Source: Siphonodentalium dalli
Lineage: Eukaryota; Mollusca; Scaphopoda; Gadilida; Siphonodentaliidae
Reading direction: 5' to 3'
Assembly (NCBI GenBank): GCA_032622095.1
Contig: CP136069.1
Span: forward strand, 35,624,194 to 35,688,193
Length of the DNA stretch: 64,000 nt
Below, one piece after another: positions 11,641-23,625 of the stretch (its first letter is position 1; the number at the start of each line of letters is the position of its first letter). The notes beneath the pieces were generated by a model that searched no databases, was not told the DNA's origin, and saw only the letters and a program-made list of their open reading frames with translations. The position numbers and the translations under genes are program-made.

Positions 11641-13640
11641 GACAGCACATTCGGTCGCTGGCCGGACCTCACGGTTTGGCTAATGAGCAGGGGTTAGGAG
11701 TTGGATAATTGGGGTGGGGCAGGCTGTTTGAGGCCCCATAAAATGCCCAGTATTTTTGAAAGCGACTGTACTTTGCATCTGCACGGGCAAAATCCCTTTA
11801 ACGTTTTGGACACTTTTATCGTATCAATGTGCAAGCAGGCATGTTTCGCGATAGGACGGCACATACGGTCGCAGGCCGGACCTCACGGTTTGGCTAATGA
11901 GCAGGGGTTGGGGGAGTTGGATAATTGGGGTGGGGCAGGCTGTTTGAGGCCCCATAAAATGCCCAGTATTTTTGAAAGCGACTGTACTTTGCATCTGCAC
12001 GGGCAAAATCCCTTTAATGTTTTGGACACTTTTATCGTATCAATGTGCAAGCAGGCATGTTTCGCGATAGGACGGCACATTCGGTCGCAGGCCGGACCTC
12101 ACAGTTTGGCTAATGAGCAGGGGTTGGGAGTTGGATAATTGGGGTGGGGCAGGCTGTTTGAGGCCCCATAAAATGCCCAGTATTTTTGAAAGCGACTGTA
12201 CTTTGCATCTGCATGGGCAAAATCCCTTTAACGTTTTGGACACTTTTATCGTATTAATGTGCAAGCAGGCATGTTTCGCGATAGGACGGCACATTCGGTC
12301 GCAGGCCGGACCTCACGGTTTGGCTAATGAGCAGGGGTTGGGAGTTGGATAATTGGGTGGGGCAGGCTGTTTGAGGCCCCATAAAATGCCCAGTATTGTT
12401 GAAAGCGACTGTACTTTGCATCTGCACGGGCAAAATCCCTTTAACGTTTTGGACACTTTTATCGTATCAATGTGCAAGCAGGCATGTTTCGCGATAGGAT
12501 GGCACATTCGGTCGCAGGCCGGACCTCACGGTTTGGCTAATGAGCAGGGGTTGGGAGTTGGATAATTGGGGTGGGGCAGGCTGTTTGAGGCCCAATCAAA
12601 TGTCCAGTATTTTTGAAAGCGACTGTACTTTGCATCTGCACGGGCAAAATCCCTTTAACGTTTTGGACACTTTTATCGTATCAATGTGCAAGCAGGCATG
12701 TTTCGCGATAGGACGGCACATTCGGTCGCAGGCCGGACCTCACGGTGTGGCTAATGAGCAGTGGTTGGGAGTTGGATAATTGGGGTGGGGCAGGCTGTTT
12801 GAGGCCCCATAAAATCCCCAGTATTTTTGAAAGCGACAGTTCATTGCATCTGCACGGGCAAAATCCCTTTAACGTTTTGGACACTTTTATCGTATTAATG
12901 TGCAAGCAGGCATGTTTCGCGATAGGACAGCACATTCGGTCGCTGGCCGGACCTCACGGTTTGGCTAATGAGCAGGGGTTAGGAGTTGGATAATTGGGGT
13001 GGGGCAGGCTGTTTGAGGCCCCATAAAATGCCCAGTATTTTTGAAAGCGACTGTACTTTGCATCTGCACGGGCAAAATCCCTTTAACGTTTTGGACACTT
13101 TTATCGTATCAATGTGAAAGCAGGCATGTTTCGCGATAGGACGGCACATACGGTCGCAGGCCGGACCTCACGGTTTGGCTAATGAGCAGGGGTTGGGGGA
13201 GTTGGATAATTGGGGTGGGGCAGGCTGTTTGAGGCCCCATAAAATGCCCAGTATTTTTGAAAGCGACTGTACTTTGCATCTGCACGGGCAAAATCCCTTT
13301 AATGTTTTGGACACTTTTATCGTATCAATGTGCAAGCAGGCATGTTTCGCGATAGGACGGCACATTCGGTCGCAGGCCGGACCTCACAGTTTGGCTAATG
13401 AGCAGGGGTTGGGAGTTGGATAATTGGGGTGGGGCAGGCTGTTTGAGGCCCCATAAAATGCCCAGTATTTTTGAAAGCGACTGTACTTTGCATCTGCATG
13501 GGCAAAATCCCTTTAACATTTTGGACACTTTTATCGTATCAATGTGCAAGCAGGCATGTTTCGCGATAGGACGGCACATTCGGTCGCAGGCCGGACCTCA
13601 CGGTTTGGCTAATGAGCAGGGGTTGGGAGTTGGATAATTG
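11450..13640 (+). repeat. 1,285-bp satellite block pair
   Basis: A run of about four monomers starting near 11450 recurs near 12735 at an offset of 1,285 bp (six monomers with one 216-bp and one 213-bp length variant). Shared rare markers are GTGTGGCTAATGAGCAGTGG (11461/12746), CGGTCGCTGGCCGG (11651/12936), CACATACGGTCGC (11861/13146), TTTAATGTTTTGG (12016/13301) and CTCACAGTTTGGC (12109/13394). The first marker also occurs at about 9754 in the preceding 1,707-bp unit, so this block partly derives from that one. Confidence 0.82.
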
Positions 13641-13659
13641 GGGTGGGGCAGGCTGTTTG

Positions 13660-13685
13660 AGGCCCCTTTTGAAATGTCCAGTATT
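13660..13685 (+). repeat. Aberrant monomer start (CCCCTTTTGAAATGTCC)
   Basis: The usual GGCCCCATAAAATGCCC is replaced by GGCCCCTTTTGAAATGTCC, a local change with 1 bp gained. I saw no second copy in the window. It could be a small gene-conversion or replication-slippage event, or a sequencing error. Confidence 0.6.
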
Positions 13686-15249
13686 TTTGAAAGCGACTGT
13701 ACTTTGCATCTGCACGGGCAAAATCCCTTTAACGTTTTGGACACTTTTATCGTATCAATGTGCAAGCAGGCATGTTTCGCGATAGGACGGCACATTCGGT
13801 CGCAGGCCTAACCTCACGGTTTGGCTAATGAGCAGGGGTTGGGAGTTGGATAATTGGGGTGGGGCAGGCTGTTTGGGGCCCCATAAAATGCCCAGTATTT
13901 TTGAAAGCGACTGTACATTGCATCTGCACGGGCAAAATCCCTTTGACGTTTTGGACACTTTTATCGTATCAATGTGCTAGCAGGCATGTTTCGCGATAGG
14001 ACTGCACATTCGGTCGAAGGCCGGACCTCACGGTTTTGCTAATGAGCAGGGGTTGGGAGTTGGATAATTGGGGTGGGGCAGGCTGTTTGAGGCCCCATAA
14101 AATGCCCAGTATTTTTGAAAGCGACTGTACTTTGCATATGCACAGGCAAAATCCCTTTGACGTTTTGGACACTTTTATCGTATCAATGTGCAAGCAGGCA
14201 TGTTTCGCGATAGGACAGCACATTCGGTCGCAGGCCGGACCTCACGGTTTTGCTAATGAGCAGGGGTTGGGAGTTGGATAATTGGGGTGGGGCAGGCTGT
14301 TTGAGGCCCCATAAAATGCCCAGTATTTTTGAAAGCGACTGTACATTGCATATGCACAGGCAAAATCTCTTTAACGTTTTGGACACTTTTATCGTATCAA
14401 TGTGCAAGCAGGCATGTTTCGCGATAGGACGGCACATTCGGTCGCAGGCCGGACCTCACGGTTTGGCTAATGAGCAGGGGTTGGAAGTTGGATAATTGGG
14501 GTGGGGCAGGCTGTTTGAGGCCCCATAAAATACCTAGTATGTTTGAAAGCGACTGTACTTTGCATCTGCACGGGCAAAATCTCTTTAACGTTTTGGACAC
14601 TTGTATCGTATCAATGTGAAAGCAGGCATGTTTCGCGATAGGACGGCACATTCGGTCGCAGGCCGGACCTCACGGTTTGGCTAATGAGCAGGGGTTGGGA
14701 GTTGGATAATTGGGGTGGGGCAGGCTGTTTGAGGCCCCATAAAATGCCCAGTATTTTTGAAAGCGACTGTACTTTGCATCTGCACGAGCAAAATCCCTTT
14801 AACGTTTTGGACACTTTTATCGTATCAATGTGCAAGCAGTCATGTTTCGCGATAGGACGGCACATTCGGTCGCAGGCCGGACCTCACGGTTTGGCTAATG
14901 AGCAGGGGTTGGGAGTTGGATAATTGGGGTGGGGCAGGCTGTTTGAGGCCCCATAAAATGCCCAGTATTTTTGAAAGCGACTGTACATTGCATCTGCACG
15001 GGCAAAATCCCTTTAACGTTTTGGACACTTTTATCGTATCAATGTGCAAGCAGGCGTGTTTCGCGATAGGACAGCACATTCGGTCGCAGGCCGGACCTCA
15101 CGCTTTGGCTAATGAGCAGGGGTTGGGAGTTGGATAATTGGGGTGGGCAGGCTGTTTGAGGCCCCATAAAATCCGCAGTATTTTTGAAAGCGACTGTACT
15201 TTGCATCTGCACGGGCAAAATCCCTTTAACGTTTTGGACACTTTTATCG

Positions 15250-16960
15250 TATTAATGTTAAAGCAGGCATGTTTCGCGATAGGACGGCACATTCGGTCGC
15301 AGGCCGAACCTCACGGTTTGGCTAATGAGCAGGGGTTGGGAGTTGGATAATTGGGGTGGGGCAGGCTGTTTGAGGCCCCATAAAATGCCCAGTATTTTTG
15401 AAAGCGACTGTACTTTGCATCTGCACGGGCAAAATCCCTTTAACGTTTTGGACACTTTTATCGTATCAATGTGCAAGCAGGCATGTTTCGCGATAGGACG
15501 GCACATTCGGTCGCAGGCCGGACCTCACGGTTTGGCTAATGAGCAGGGGTTGGAAGTTGGATAATTCGGGTGGGGCAGGCTGTTTGAGGCCCCATAAAAT
15601 GCCCAGTATTTTTGAAAGCGTCTGTACTTTGCATATGCACAGGCAAAATCCCTTTAACGTTTTGGACACTTTTATCGTATCAATGTGCAAGTAGGCATGT
15701 TTCGTGATAGGACGGCTCATTCGGTCGCAGGCCGACCTCACGCTTTGGCTAATGAGCAGGGGTTGGGAGTTGGATAATTGGGGTGGGCAGGCTGTTTGAG
15801 GCCCCATAAAATCCGCAGTATTTTTGAAAGCGACTGTACATTGCATCTGCACGGGCAAAATCCCTTTAACGTTTTGGACACTTTTATCGTATCAATGTGC
15901 AAGCAGGCATGTTTCGCGATAGGACGGCACATTCGGTCGCAGGCCGGACCTCACGGAGTGGCTAATGAGCAGGGGTTGGGAGCTGGATAATTGGGGTGGG
16001 GCAGGCTGTTTGAGGCCCCATAAAATGCCCAGTATTTTTGAAAGCGACTGTACATTGCATCTGCACAGGCAAAATCCCTTTAACGTTTTGGACACTTTTA
16101 TCGTGTCAATGTGCAAGCAGGCGTGTTTCGCGATAGGACAGCACATTCGGTCGCAGGCCGGACCTCACGGTTTGGCTAATGAGCAGGGTTTGGGAGTTGG
16201 ATAATTGGGGTGGGGCAGGCTGTTTAAGGCCCCATAAAATGCCCAGTATTTTTGAAAGCGACTGTACTTTGCATCTGCACGGGCAAAATCCCTTTAACGT
16301 TTTGGACTCTTTTATCGTATCAATGTGCAAGCAGGCATGTTTCGCGATAGGACGGCACATTCGGTCGCCGGCCGGACCTCACGGTTTGGCTAATTAGCAG
16401 TGGTTGGAAGTTGGATAATTGGGGTGGGGCATTCTGTTTGAGGCCCCATAAAATACCCAGTATTTTTGAAAGCGACTGTACATTGCATCTGCACGGGCAA
16501 AATCCCTTTAACGTTTTGGACACTTTTATCGTATCAATGTGCAAGCAGGCAAGTTTCGCGATAGGACGGCACATTCGGTCGCAGGCCGGACCTCACGGTT
16601 TGGCTAATGAGCAGGGGTTGGGAGTTGGATAATTGGGGTGGGACAGGCTGTTTGAGGCCCCATAAAATACCTAGTATTTTTGAAAGCGACTGTACTTTGC
16701 ATCTGCACGGGCAAAATCCCTTTAACGTTTTTGACCCTTTTATCGTATCAATGTGCAAGCAGGCATGTTTCGCGATAGGACGGCACATTCGGTCGCAGGC
16801 CGGACCTCACGGTTTGGCTAATGAGCAGGGGTTGGAAGTTGGATAATTCGGGTGGGGCAGGCTGTTTGAGGCCCCATAAAATGCCCAGTATTTTTGAAAG
16901 CGACTGTACTTTGCATATGCACAGGCAAAATCCCTTTAACGTTTTGGACTCTTTTATCGT
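15250..16960 (+). repeat. Satellite block duplicated at 20.8-22.5 kb and 29.5-31.0 kb
   Basis: About eight monomers in this stretch recur at an offset of 5,559 bp and, beyond the transposon, at 14,276 bp. Markers are two 213-bp monomers (GGGGTGGGCAGG and GGCCGACCTC losses), TAAAATCCGCAG in the first two copies, the GGAGTGGCTAATGAGC variant, the GGGGCATTCTGTTTG variant and GTTTTTGACCC. The mixed order of neighbouring blocks, with other offsets of 2,779 and 3,207 bp, shows repeated partial duplications in 15-23 kb. Confidence 0.78.
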
Positions 16961-19740
16961 ATCAATGTGCAAGCAGGCATGTTTCGCGATAGGACGGCAC
17001 ATTCGGTCGCAGGCCGGACCTCACGGTTTGGCTAATGAGCAGGGGTTGGAAGTTGGAAACTTGGGGTGGGGTAGGCTGTTTGAGGCCCCATAAAATACCT
17101 AGTATTTTTGAAAGCGACTGTACTTTGCATCTGCACGGGCAAAATCCCTTTAACGTTTTGGACACTTTTATCGTATCAATGTGCAAGCAGGCATGTTTCG
17201 CGATAGGACGGCACATTCGGTCGCAGGCCGAACCTCACGGTTTGGCTAATGCGCAGGGGTTGGAAGTTGGAAACTTGGGGTGGGGCAGGCTGTTTGAGGC
17301 CCCATAAAATACCTAGTATTTTTGAAAGCGACTGTACTTTGCATCTGCATGGGCAAAATCCCGTGAACGTTTTGGACACTTTTATCGTATTAATGTGCAA
17401 GCAGGCATGTTTCGCGATAGTACGGCACATTCGGTCGCAGGCCGAACCTCACGGTTTGGCTAATGAGCAGGGGTTGGGAGTTGGATAATTGGGGTGGGGC
17501 AGGCTGTTTGAGGCCCCATAAAATGCCCAGTATTTTTGAAAGCGACTGTACTTTGCATCTGCACGGGCAAAATCCCTTTAACGTTTTGGACACTTTTATC
17601 GTATTAATGTTAAAGCAGGCATGTTTCGCGATAGGACGGCACATTCGGTCGCAGGCCGAACCTCACGGTTTGGCTAATGAGCAGGGGTTGGGAGTTGGAT
17701 AATTGGGGTGGGGCAGGCTGTTTGAGGCCCCATAAAATGCCCAGTATTTTTGAAAGCGACTGTACTTTGCATCTGCACGGGCAAAATCCCTTTAACGTTT
17801 TGGACACTTTTATCGTATCAATGTGCAAGCAGGCATGTTTCGCGATAGGACGGCACATTCGGTCGCAGGCCGGACCTCACGGTTTGGCTAATGAGCAGGG
17901 GTTGGAAGTTGGATAATTCGGGTGGGGCAGGCTGTTTGAGGCCCCATAAAATGCCCAGTATTTTTGAAAGCGACTGTACATTGCATCTGCACGGGCAAAA
18001 TTCCTTTAACGTTTTGGACACTTTTATCGTATCAATGTGCAAGCAGGCATGTTTCGCGATAGGACGGCACATTCGGTCGCAGGCCGACCTCACGCTTTGG
18101 CTAATGAGCAGGGGTTGGGAGTTGGATAATTGGGGTGGGCAGGCTGTTTGAGGCCCCATAAAATCCCCAGTATTTTTGAAAGCGACTGTACATTGCATCT
18201 GCACGGGCAAAATCCCTTTAACGTTTTGGACACTTTTATCGTATCAATGTGCAAGCAGGCGTGTTTCGCGATAGGACAGCACATTCGGTCGCAGGCCGGA
18301 CCTCACGGTTTGGCTAATGAGCAGGGGTTGGGAGTTGGATAATTGGGGTGGGGCAGGCTGTTTGAGGCCCCATAAAATGCCCAGTATTTTTGAAAGCGAC
18401 TGTACTTTGCATATGCACAGGCAAAATCCCTTTAACGTTTTGGACACTTTTATCGTATCAATGTGCAAGTAGGCATGTTTCGCGATAGGACGGCACATTC
18501 GATCGCAGGCCGACCTCACGGTTTGGCTAATGAGCAGGGGTTGGGAGTTGGATAATTGAGGTGGGGCAGGCTGTTTGAGGCCCCATAAAATGCCCAGTAT
18601 TTTTGAAAGCGACTGTACATTGCATCTGCACGGGCAAAATCCCTTTAACGTTTTGGACACTTTTATCGTATCAATGTGCAAGCAGGCATGTTTCGCGATA
18701 GGACGGCACATTCGGTCGCAGGCCGGACCTCACGGAGTTGCTAATGAGCAGGGGTTGGGGGCTGGATAATTGGGGTTGGGCAGGCTGTTTGAGGCCCCAT
18801 AAAATCCCCAGTATTTTTGAAAGCGACTGTACATTGCATCTGCACGGGCAAAATCCCTTTAACGTTTTGGACACTTTTATCGTATCAATGTGCAAGCAGG
18901 CGTGTTTCGCGATAGGACAGCACATTCGGTCGCAGGCCGGACCTCACGGTTTGGCTAATGAGCAGGGTTTGGGAGTTGGATAATTGGGGTGGGGCAGGCT
19001 GTTTGAGGCCCCATAAAATGCCCAGTATTTTTGAAAGCGACTGTACTTTGCATCTGCACGGGCAAAATCCCTTTAACGTTTTGGATTCTTTTATCGTATC
19101 AATGTGCAAGCAGGCATGTTTCGCGATAGGACGGCACATTCGGTCGCCGGCCGGACCTCACGGTTTGGCTAATTAGCAGGGGTTGGAAGTTGGATAATTG
19201 GGGTGGGGCAGGCTGTTTGAGGCCCCATAAAATACCCAGTATTTTTGAAAGCGACTGTACATTGCATCTGCACGGGCAAAATCCCTTTAACGTTTTGGAC
19301 ACTTTTATCGTATCAATGTGCAAGCAGGCATGTTTCGCGATAGGACGGCACATTCGGTCGCAGGCCGGACCTCACGGTTTGGCTAATGAGCAGGGGTTGG
19401 GAGTTGGATAATTGGGGTGGGGCAGGCTGTTTGAGGCCCCATAAAATGCCCAGTATTTTTGAAAGCGACTGTACTTTGCATCTGCACGGGCAAAATCCCT
19501 TTAACGTTTTGGACACTTGTATCGTAACAATGTTAAAGCAGGCATGTTTCGCGATAGGACGGCACATTCGGTCGCATGCCGAACCTCACGGTTTGGCTAA
19601 TGAGCAGGGGTTGGGAGTTGGATAATTGGGGTGGGGCAGGCTGTTTGAGGCCCCATAAAATGCCCCGTATTTTTGAAAGCGACTGTACTTTGCATCTGCA
19701 CGGGCAAAATCCCTTTAACGTTTTGGACACTTGTATCGTA

Positions 19741-22306
19741 TCAATGTGCAAGCAGGCATGTTTCGCGATAGGACGGCACATTCGGTCGCAGGCCGGACCT
19801 CACGGTTTGGCTAATGAGCAGGGGTTGGAAGTTGGATAATTCGGGTGGGGCAGGCTGTTTGAGGCCCCATAAAATGCCCAGTATTTTTGAAAGCGACTGT
19901 ACTTTGCATATGCACAGGCAAAATCCCTTTAACGTTTTGGACTCTTTTATCGTATCAATGTGCAAGCAGGCATGTTTCGCGATAGGACGGCACATTCGGT
20001 CGCAGGCCGGACCTCACGGTTTGGCTAATGAGCAGGGGTTGGGAGTTGGATAATTGGGGTGGGGCAGGCTGTTTGAGGCCCCATAAAATCCCCAGTATTT
20101 TTGAAAGCGACTGTACATTGCATCTGCACGGGCTAAATCCCTTTAACGTTTTGGACTCTTTTATCGTATCAATGTGCAAGCAGGCATGTTTCGCGATAGG
20201 ACGGCACATTCGGTCGCAGGCCGGACCTCACGGTTTGGCTAATGAGCAGGGTTTGGAAGTTGGAAACTTGGGGTGGGGTAGGCTGTTTGAGGCCCCATAA
20301 AATACCTAGTATTTTTGAAAGCGACTGTACTTTGCATCTGCACGGGCAAAATCCCTTTAACGTTTTGGACACTTTTATCGTATCAATGTGCAAGCAGGCA
20401 TGTTTCGCGATAGGACGGCACATTCGGTCGCAGGCCGAACCTCACGGTTTGGCTAATGCGCAGGGGTTGGAAGTTGGAAACTTGGGGTGGGGCAGGCTGT
20501 TTGAGGCCCCATAAAATACCTAGTATTTTTGAAAGCGACTGTACTTTGCATCTGCATGGGCAAAATCCCGTTAACGTTTTGGACACTTTTATCGTATTAA
20601 TGTGCAAGCAGGCATGTTTCGCGATAGTACGGCACATTCGGTCGCAGGCCGAACCTCACGGTTTGGCTAGTGAGCAGGGGTTGGGAGTTGGATAATTGGG
20701 GTGGGGCAGGCTGTTTGAGGCCCCATAAAATGCCCAGTATTTTTGAAAGCGACTGTACTTTGCATCTGCACGGGCAAAATCCCTTTAACGTTTTGGACAC
20801 TTTTATCGTATTAATGTTAAAGCAGGCATGTTTCGCGATAGGACGGCACATTCGGTCGCAGGCCGAACCTCACGGTTTGGCTAATGAGCAGGGGTTGGGA
20901 GTTGGATAATTGGGGTGGGGCAGGCTGTTTGAGGCCCCATAAAATGCCCAGTATTTTTGAAAGCGACTGTACTTTGCATCTGCACGAGCAAAATCCCTTT
21001 AACGTTTTGGACACTTTTATCGTATCAATGTGCAAGCAGGCATGTTTCGCGATAGGACGGCACATTCGGTCGCAGGCCGGACCTCACGGTTTGGCTAATG
21101 AGCAGGGGTTGGAAGTTGGATAATTCGGGTGGGGCAGGCTGTTTGAGGCCCCATAAAATGCCCAGTATTTTTGAAAGCGACTGTACTTTGCATATGCACA
21201 GGCAAAATCCCTTTAACGTTTTGGACACTTTTATCGTATCAATGTGCAAGTAGGCATGTTTCGCGATAGGACGGCTCATTCGGTCGCAGGCCGACCTCAC
21301 GCTTTGGCTAATGAGCAGGGGTTGGGAGTTGGATAATTGGGGTGGGCAGGCTGTTTGAGGCCCCATAAAATCCGCAGTATTTTTGAAAGCGACTGTACAT
21401 TGCATCTGCACGGGCAAAATCCCTTTAACGTTTTGGACACTTTTATCGTATCAATGTGCAAGCAGGCATGTTTCGCGATAGGACGGCACATTCGGTCGCA
21501 GGCCGGACCTCACGGAGTGGCTAATGAGCAGGGGTTGGGAGCTGGATAATTGGGGTGGGGCAGGCTGTTTGAGGCCCCATAAAATGCCCAGTATTTTTGA
21601 AAGCGACTGTACATTGCATCTGCACGGGCAAAATCCCTTTAACGTTTTGGACACTTTTATCGTGTCAATGTGCAAGCAGGCGTGTTTCGCGATAGGACAG
21701 CACATTCGGTCGCAGGCCGGACCTCACGGTTTGGCTAATGAGCAGGGTTTGGGAGTTGGATAATTGGGGTGGGGCAGGCTGTTTGAGGCCCCATAAAATG
21801 CCCAGTATTTTTGAAAGCGACTGTACTTTGCATCTGCACGGGCAAAATCCCTTTAACGTTTTGGACTCTTTTATCGTATCAATGTGCAAGCAGGCATGTT
21901 TCGCGATAGGACGGCACATTCGGTCGCCGGCCGGACCTCACGGTTTGGCTAATTAGCAGTGGTTGGAAGTTGGATAATTGGGGTGGGGCATTCTGTTTGA
22001 GGCCCCATAAAATACCCAGTATTTTTGAAAGCGACTGTACATTGCATCTGCACGGGCAAAATCCCTTTAACGTTTTGGACACTTTTATCGTATCAATGTG
22101 CAAGCAGGCAAGTTTCGCGATAGGACGGCACATTCGGTCGCAGGCCGGACCTCACGGTTTGGCTAATGAGCAGGGGTTGGGAGTTGGATAATTGGGGTGG
22201 GACAGGCTGTTTGAGGCCCCATAAAATACCTAGTATTTTTGAAAGCGACTGTACTTTGCATCTGCACGGGCAAAATCCCTTTAACGTTTTTGACCCTTTT
22301 ATCGTA
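19741..22306 (+). repeat. 2,566-bp (12-monomer) higher-order unit, copy 1, transposon-free
   Basis: This 12-monomer unit is followed directly by a second copy that begins near 22307 and ends near 31023 once the transposon is subtracted. Before the transposon, equivalent positions are 2,566 bp apart; after it they are 8,717 bp apart. The difference is 6,151 bp: the 6,149-bp element plus a 2-bp target duplication. Copy 1 therefore preserves the empty site at 20411-20412. Confidence 0.88.
20411..20412. other. Paralogous empty target site (single TA)
   Basis: In the sister 12-monomer unit the sequence reads TTTCGCGATAGGACGG with one TA. In the interrupted unit the same sequence is split as TCGCGATA, element, TAGGACGG. 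This gives direct in-window evidence for the exact element ends and the 2-bp duplication. Confidence 0.9.
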
Positions 22307-22976
22307 TCAATGTGCAAGCAGGCATGTTTCGCGATAGGACGGCACATTCGGTCGCAGGCCGGACCTCACGGTTTGGCTAATGAGCAGGGGTTGGAAGTTG
22401 GATAATTCGGGTGGGGCAGGCTGTTTGAGGCCCCATAAAATGCCCAGTATTTTTGAAAGCGACTGTACTTTGCATATGCACAGGCAAAATCCCTTTAACG
22501 TTTTGGACTCTTTTATCGTATCAATGTGCAAGCAGGCATGTTTCGCGATAGGACGGCACATTCGGTCGCAGGCCGGACCTCACGGTTTGGCTAATGAGCA
22601 GGGGTTGGGAGTTGGATAATTGGGGTGGGGCAGGCTGTTTGAGGCCCCATAAAATCCCCAGTATTTTTGAAAGCGACTGTACATTGCATCTGCACGGGCA
22701 AAATCCCTTTAACGTTTTGGACTCTTTTATCGTATCAATGTGCAAGCAGGCATGTTTCGCGATAGGACGGCACATTCGGTCGCAGGCCGGACCTCACGGT
22801 TTGGCTAATGAGCAGGGTTTGGAAGTTGGAAACTTGGGGTGGGGTAGGCTGTTTGAGGCCCCATAAAATACCTAGTATTTTTGAAAGCGACTGTACTTTG
22901 CATCTGCACGGGCAAAATCCCTTTAACGTTTTGGACACTTTTATCGTATCAATGTGCAAGCAGGCATGTTTCGCGA

Positions 22977-22978
22977 TA
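22977..22978. repeat. Target site duplication TA, left
   Basis: This is the last satellite dinucleotide before the element. It pairs with 29128-29129; the empty site at 20411 has a single TA. Confidence 0.88.
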
Positions 22979-23014
22979 CACTCTAAGAACAGTAAAGAAC
23001 CCTACGGTTCTTCA
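22979..23014 (+). repeat. Terminal inverted repeat, left
   Basis: The left end begins CACTCTAAGAAC. Compared without gaps to the reverse complement of the right end, 27 of 36 positions match: CACTCT, AGAA, GAACCC and GGTTCTTCA are shared blocks at identical spacing. The match fades after base 36. Confidence 0.82.
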
Positions 23015-23110
23015 CGCCTTCAAGAACCGATATTATGGGGATTTGGTTCTTCGCGCTCTCTAGAACCGAACATTGACTCGCGCGTTTTGAAGAACCAAAT
23101 GAAGAACCAA
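23002..23110 (+). repeat. Left subterminal repeat, copy A
   Basis: A stretch of about 110 bp contains GGTTCTTC, AAGAACCGATATTATGG, TTTGGTTCTTCGCGCTCTC and two GAAGAACCAA motifs in both orientations. It recurs as copy B at 23521. Clusters of short direct and inverted motifs near an end are, in CACTA-type elements, transposase-binding sites; that role is inferred here. Confidence 0.8.
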
Positions 23111-23502
23111 CTTTGTACAACATGAGTTGCGGTTCGTAATAAATGCGTGTCGCCCAAATGGAACAGAACTACGACCTCGTTTTGAGTTTTCAGAACCGCC
23201 ATTTTCGATCGCTGATTTTTGTGAGAGGCGATGGAACAAAATCCGACAGAATCGACAAATGAACCGACCATGTTGAGTGCTGGCGATGTGGAGCAATGGT
23301 TGATCGAGTGTCAGACTGCCAGTTGACAGCACGTTGCTACTTTTGAAGGTGATTATATTAGTTATCTTAATTTATATTTAGGATGTCGGTTGTTTTGTAA
23401 AATAATCTCAGTTGAATTTAAATCAGACATAATTAAAGTAAACTTGAAAGCTTCCAGATTGTAGATCTATGTCACTTAATTTACGGTATTGACTATTATT
23501 AC
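23111..23502. other. Spacer between left subterminal copies; one short open frame
   Basis: The stretch is AT-rich and mostly featureless. An ATG at 23231 in a good start context (GGCGATGG) opens a 31-codon frame ending at the TGA at 23324-23326 (begins MEQNPTEST, ends WLIECQTAS). I do not recognise it. It could be the remains of a first coding exon, but the only nearby donor-like site (GAAG/GTGATT, about 23348) lies beyond the stop and does not match the phase of the zinc-finger exon. Two 83-90-codon frames on the other strand run into the subterminal repeats and look accidental. Confidence 0.3.
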
Positions 23503-23625
23503 CACTTTAGAGGGCGTTCTCTACAGTTCTTCATGTCGCCAAGAACCGATATTATGGGAATTTGGTTCTTCGCGCTCTCTAGAACACTGACTCACGCGTT
23601 TTGAAGAACCAAATGAAGAACCAAA
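23503..23625 (+). repeat. Left subterminal repeat, copy B, with an internal terminus-like start
   Basis: Copy B repeats copy A at high identity, including GATATTATGG, TTTGGTTCTTCGCGCTCTCT and TTTTGAAGAACCAAATGAAG. It is preceded at 23503 by CACTTTAGAG, resembling the CACTCTAAGA tip of the element, 19 bp before the shared TACRGTTCTTC (24 bp in copy A). The element may thus have two stacked left ends, by internal duplication or by nesting of a related element. Confidence 0.65.

Larger units (their letters stand above)
1..22978 (+). repeat. 214-bp satellite array, left block
   Basis: Head-to-tail monomers of a 214-bp satellite fill this stretch without interruption, about 107 copies, all in the same orientation. 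The array is already in progress at base 1. Most neighbouring monomers differ by a few substitutions, so the array is well homogenised but not uniform. Length variants occur: 207 bp (7-bp loss), 213 bp (1-bp loss) and 216 bp (2-bp gain). The right limit is exact: the repeat stops inside a monomer after TCGCGATA, where a transposon was inserted, and resumes in register at 29130. Such arrays are typical of centromeric, pericentromeric or subtelomeric heterochromatin in animals; the location here cannot be told. Confidence 0.98.

Noticed and set aside
1-22978. Some 250 open frames of 60-155 codons on both strands (79-codon + and 84-codon - types) as a tandem gene or peptide family
   Set aside because: They are the same satellite read in two strands. 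The period of 214 shifts frame every monomer, variants are mostly amino-acid changing, both strands are equally open, and no start context or splice structure is conserved as coding.
22965-22985. CENP-B box in the monomer (TTCGCGATAGGACGGC)
   Set aside because: TTCG and the A are in place, but the required CGGG is replaced by ACGG; only 7 of 9 core bases fit. The similarity is too weak to call.
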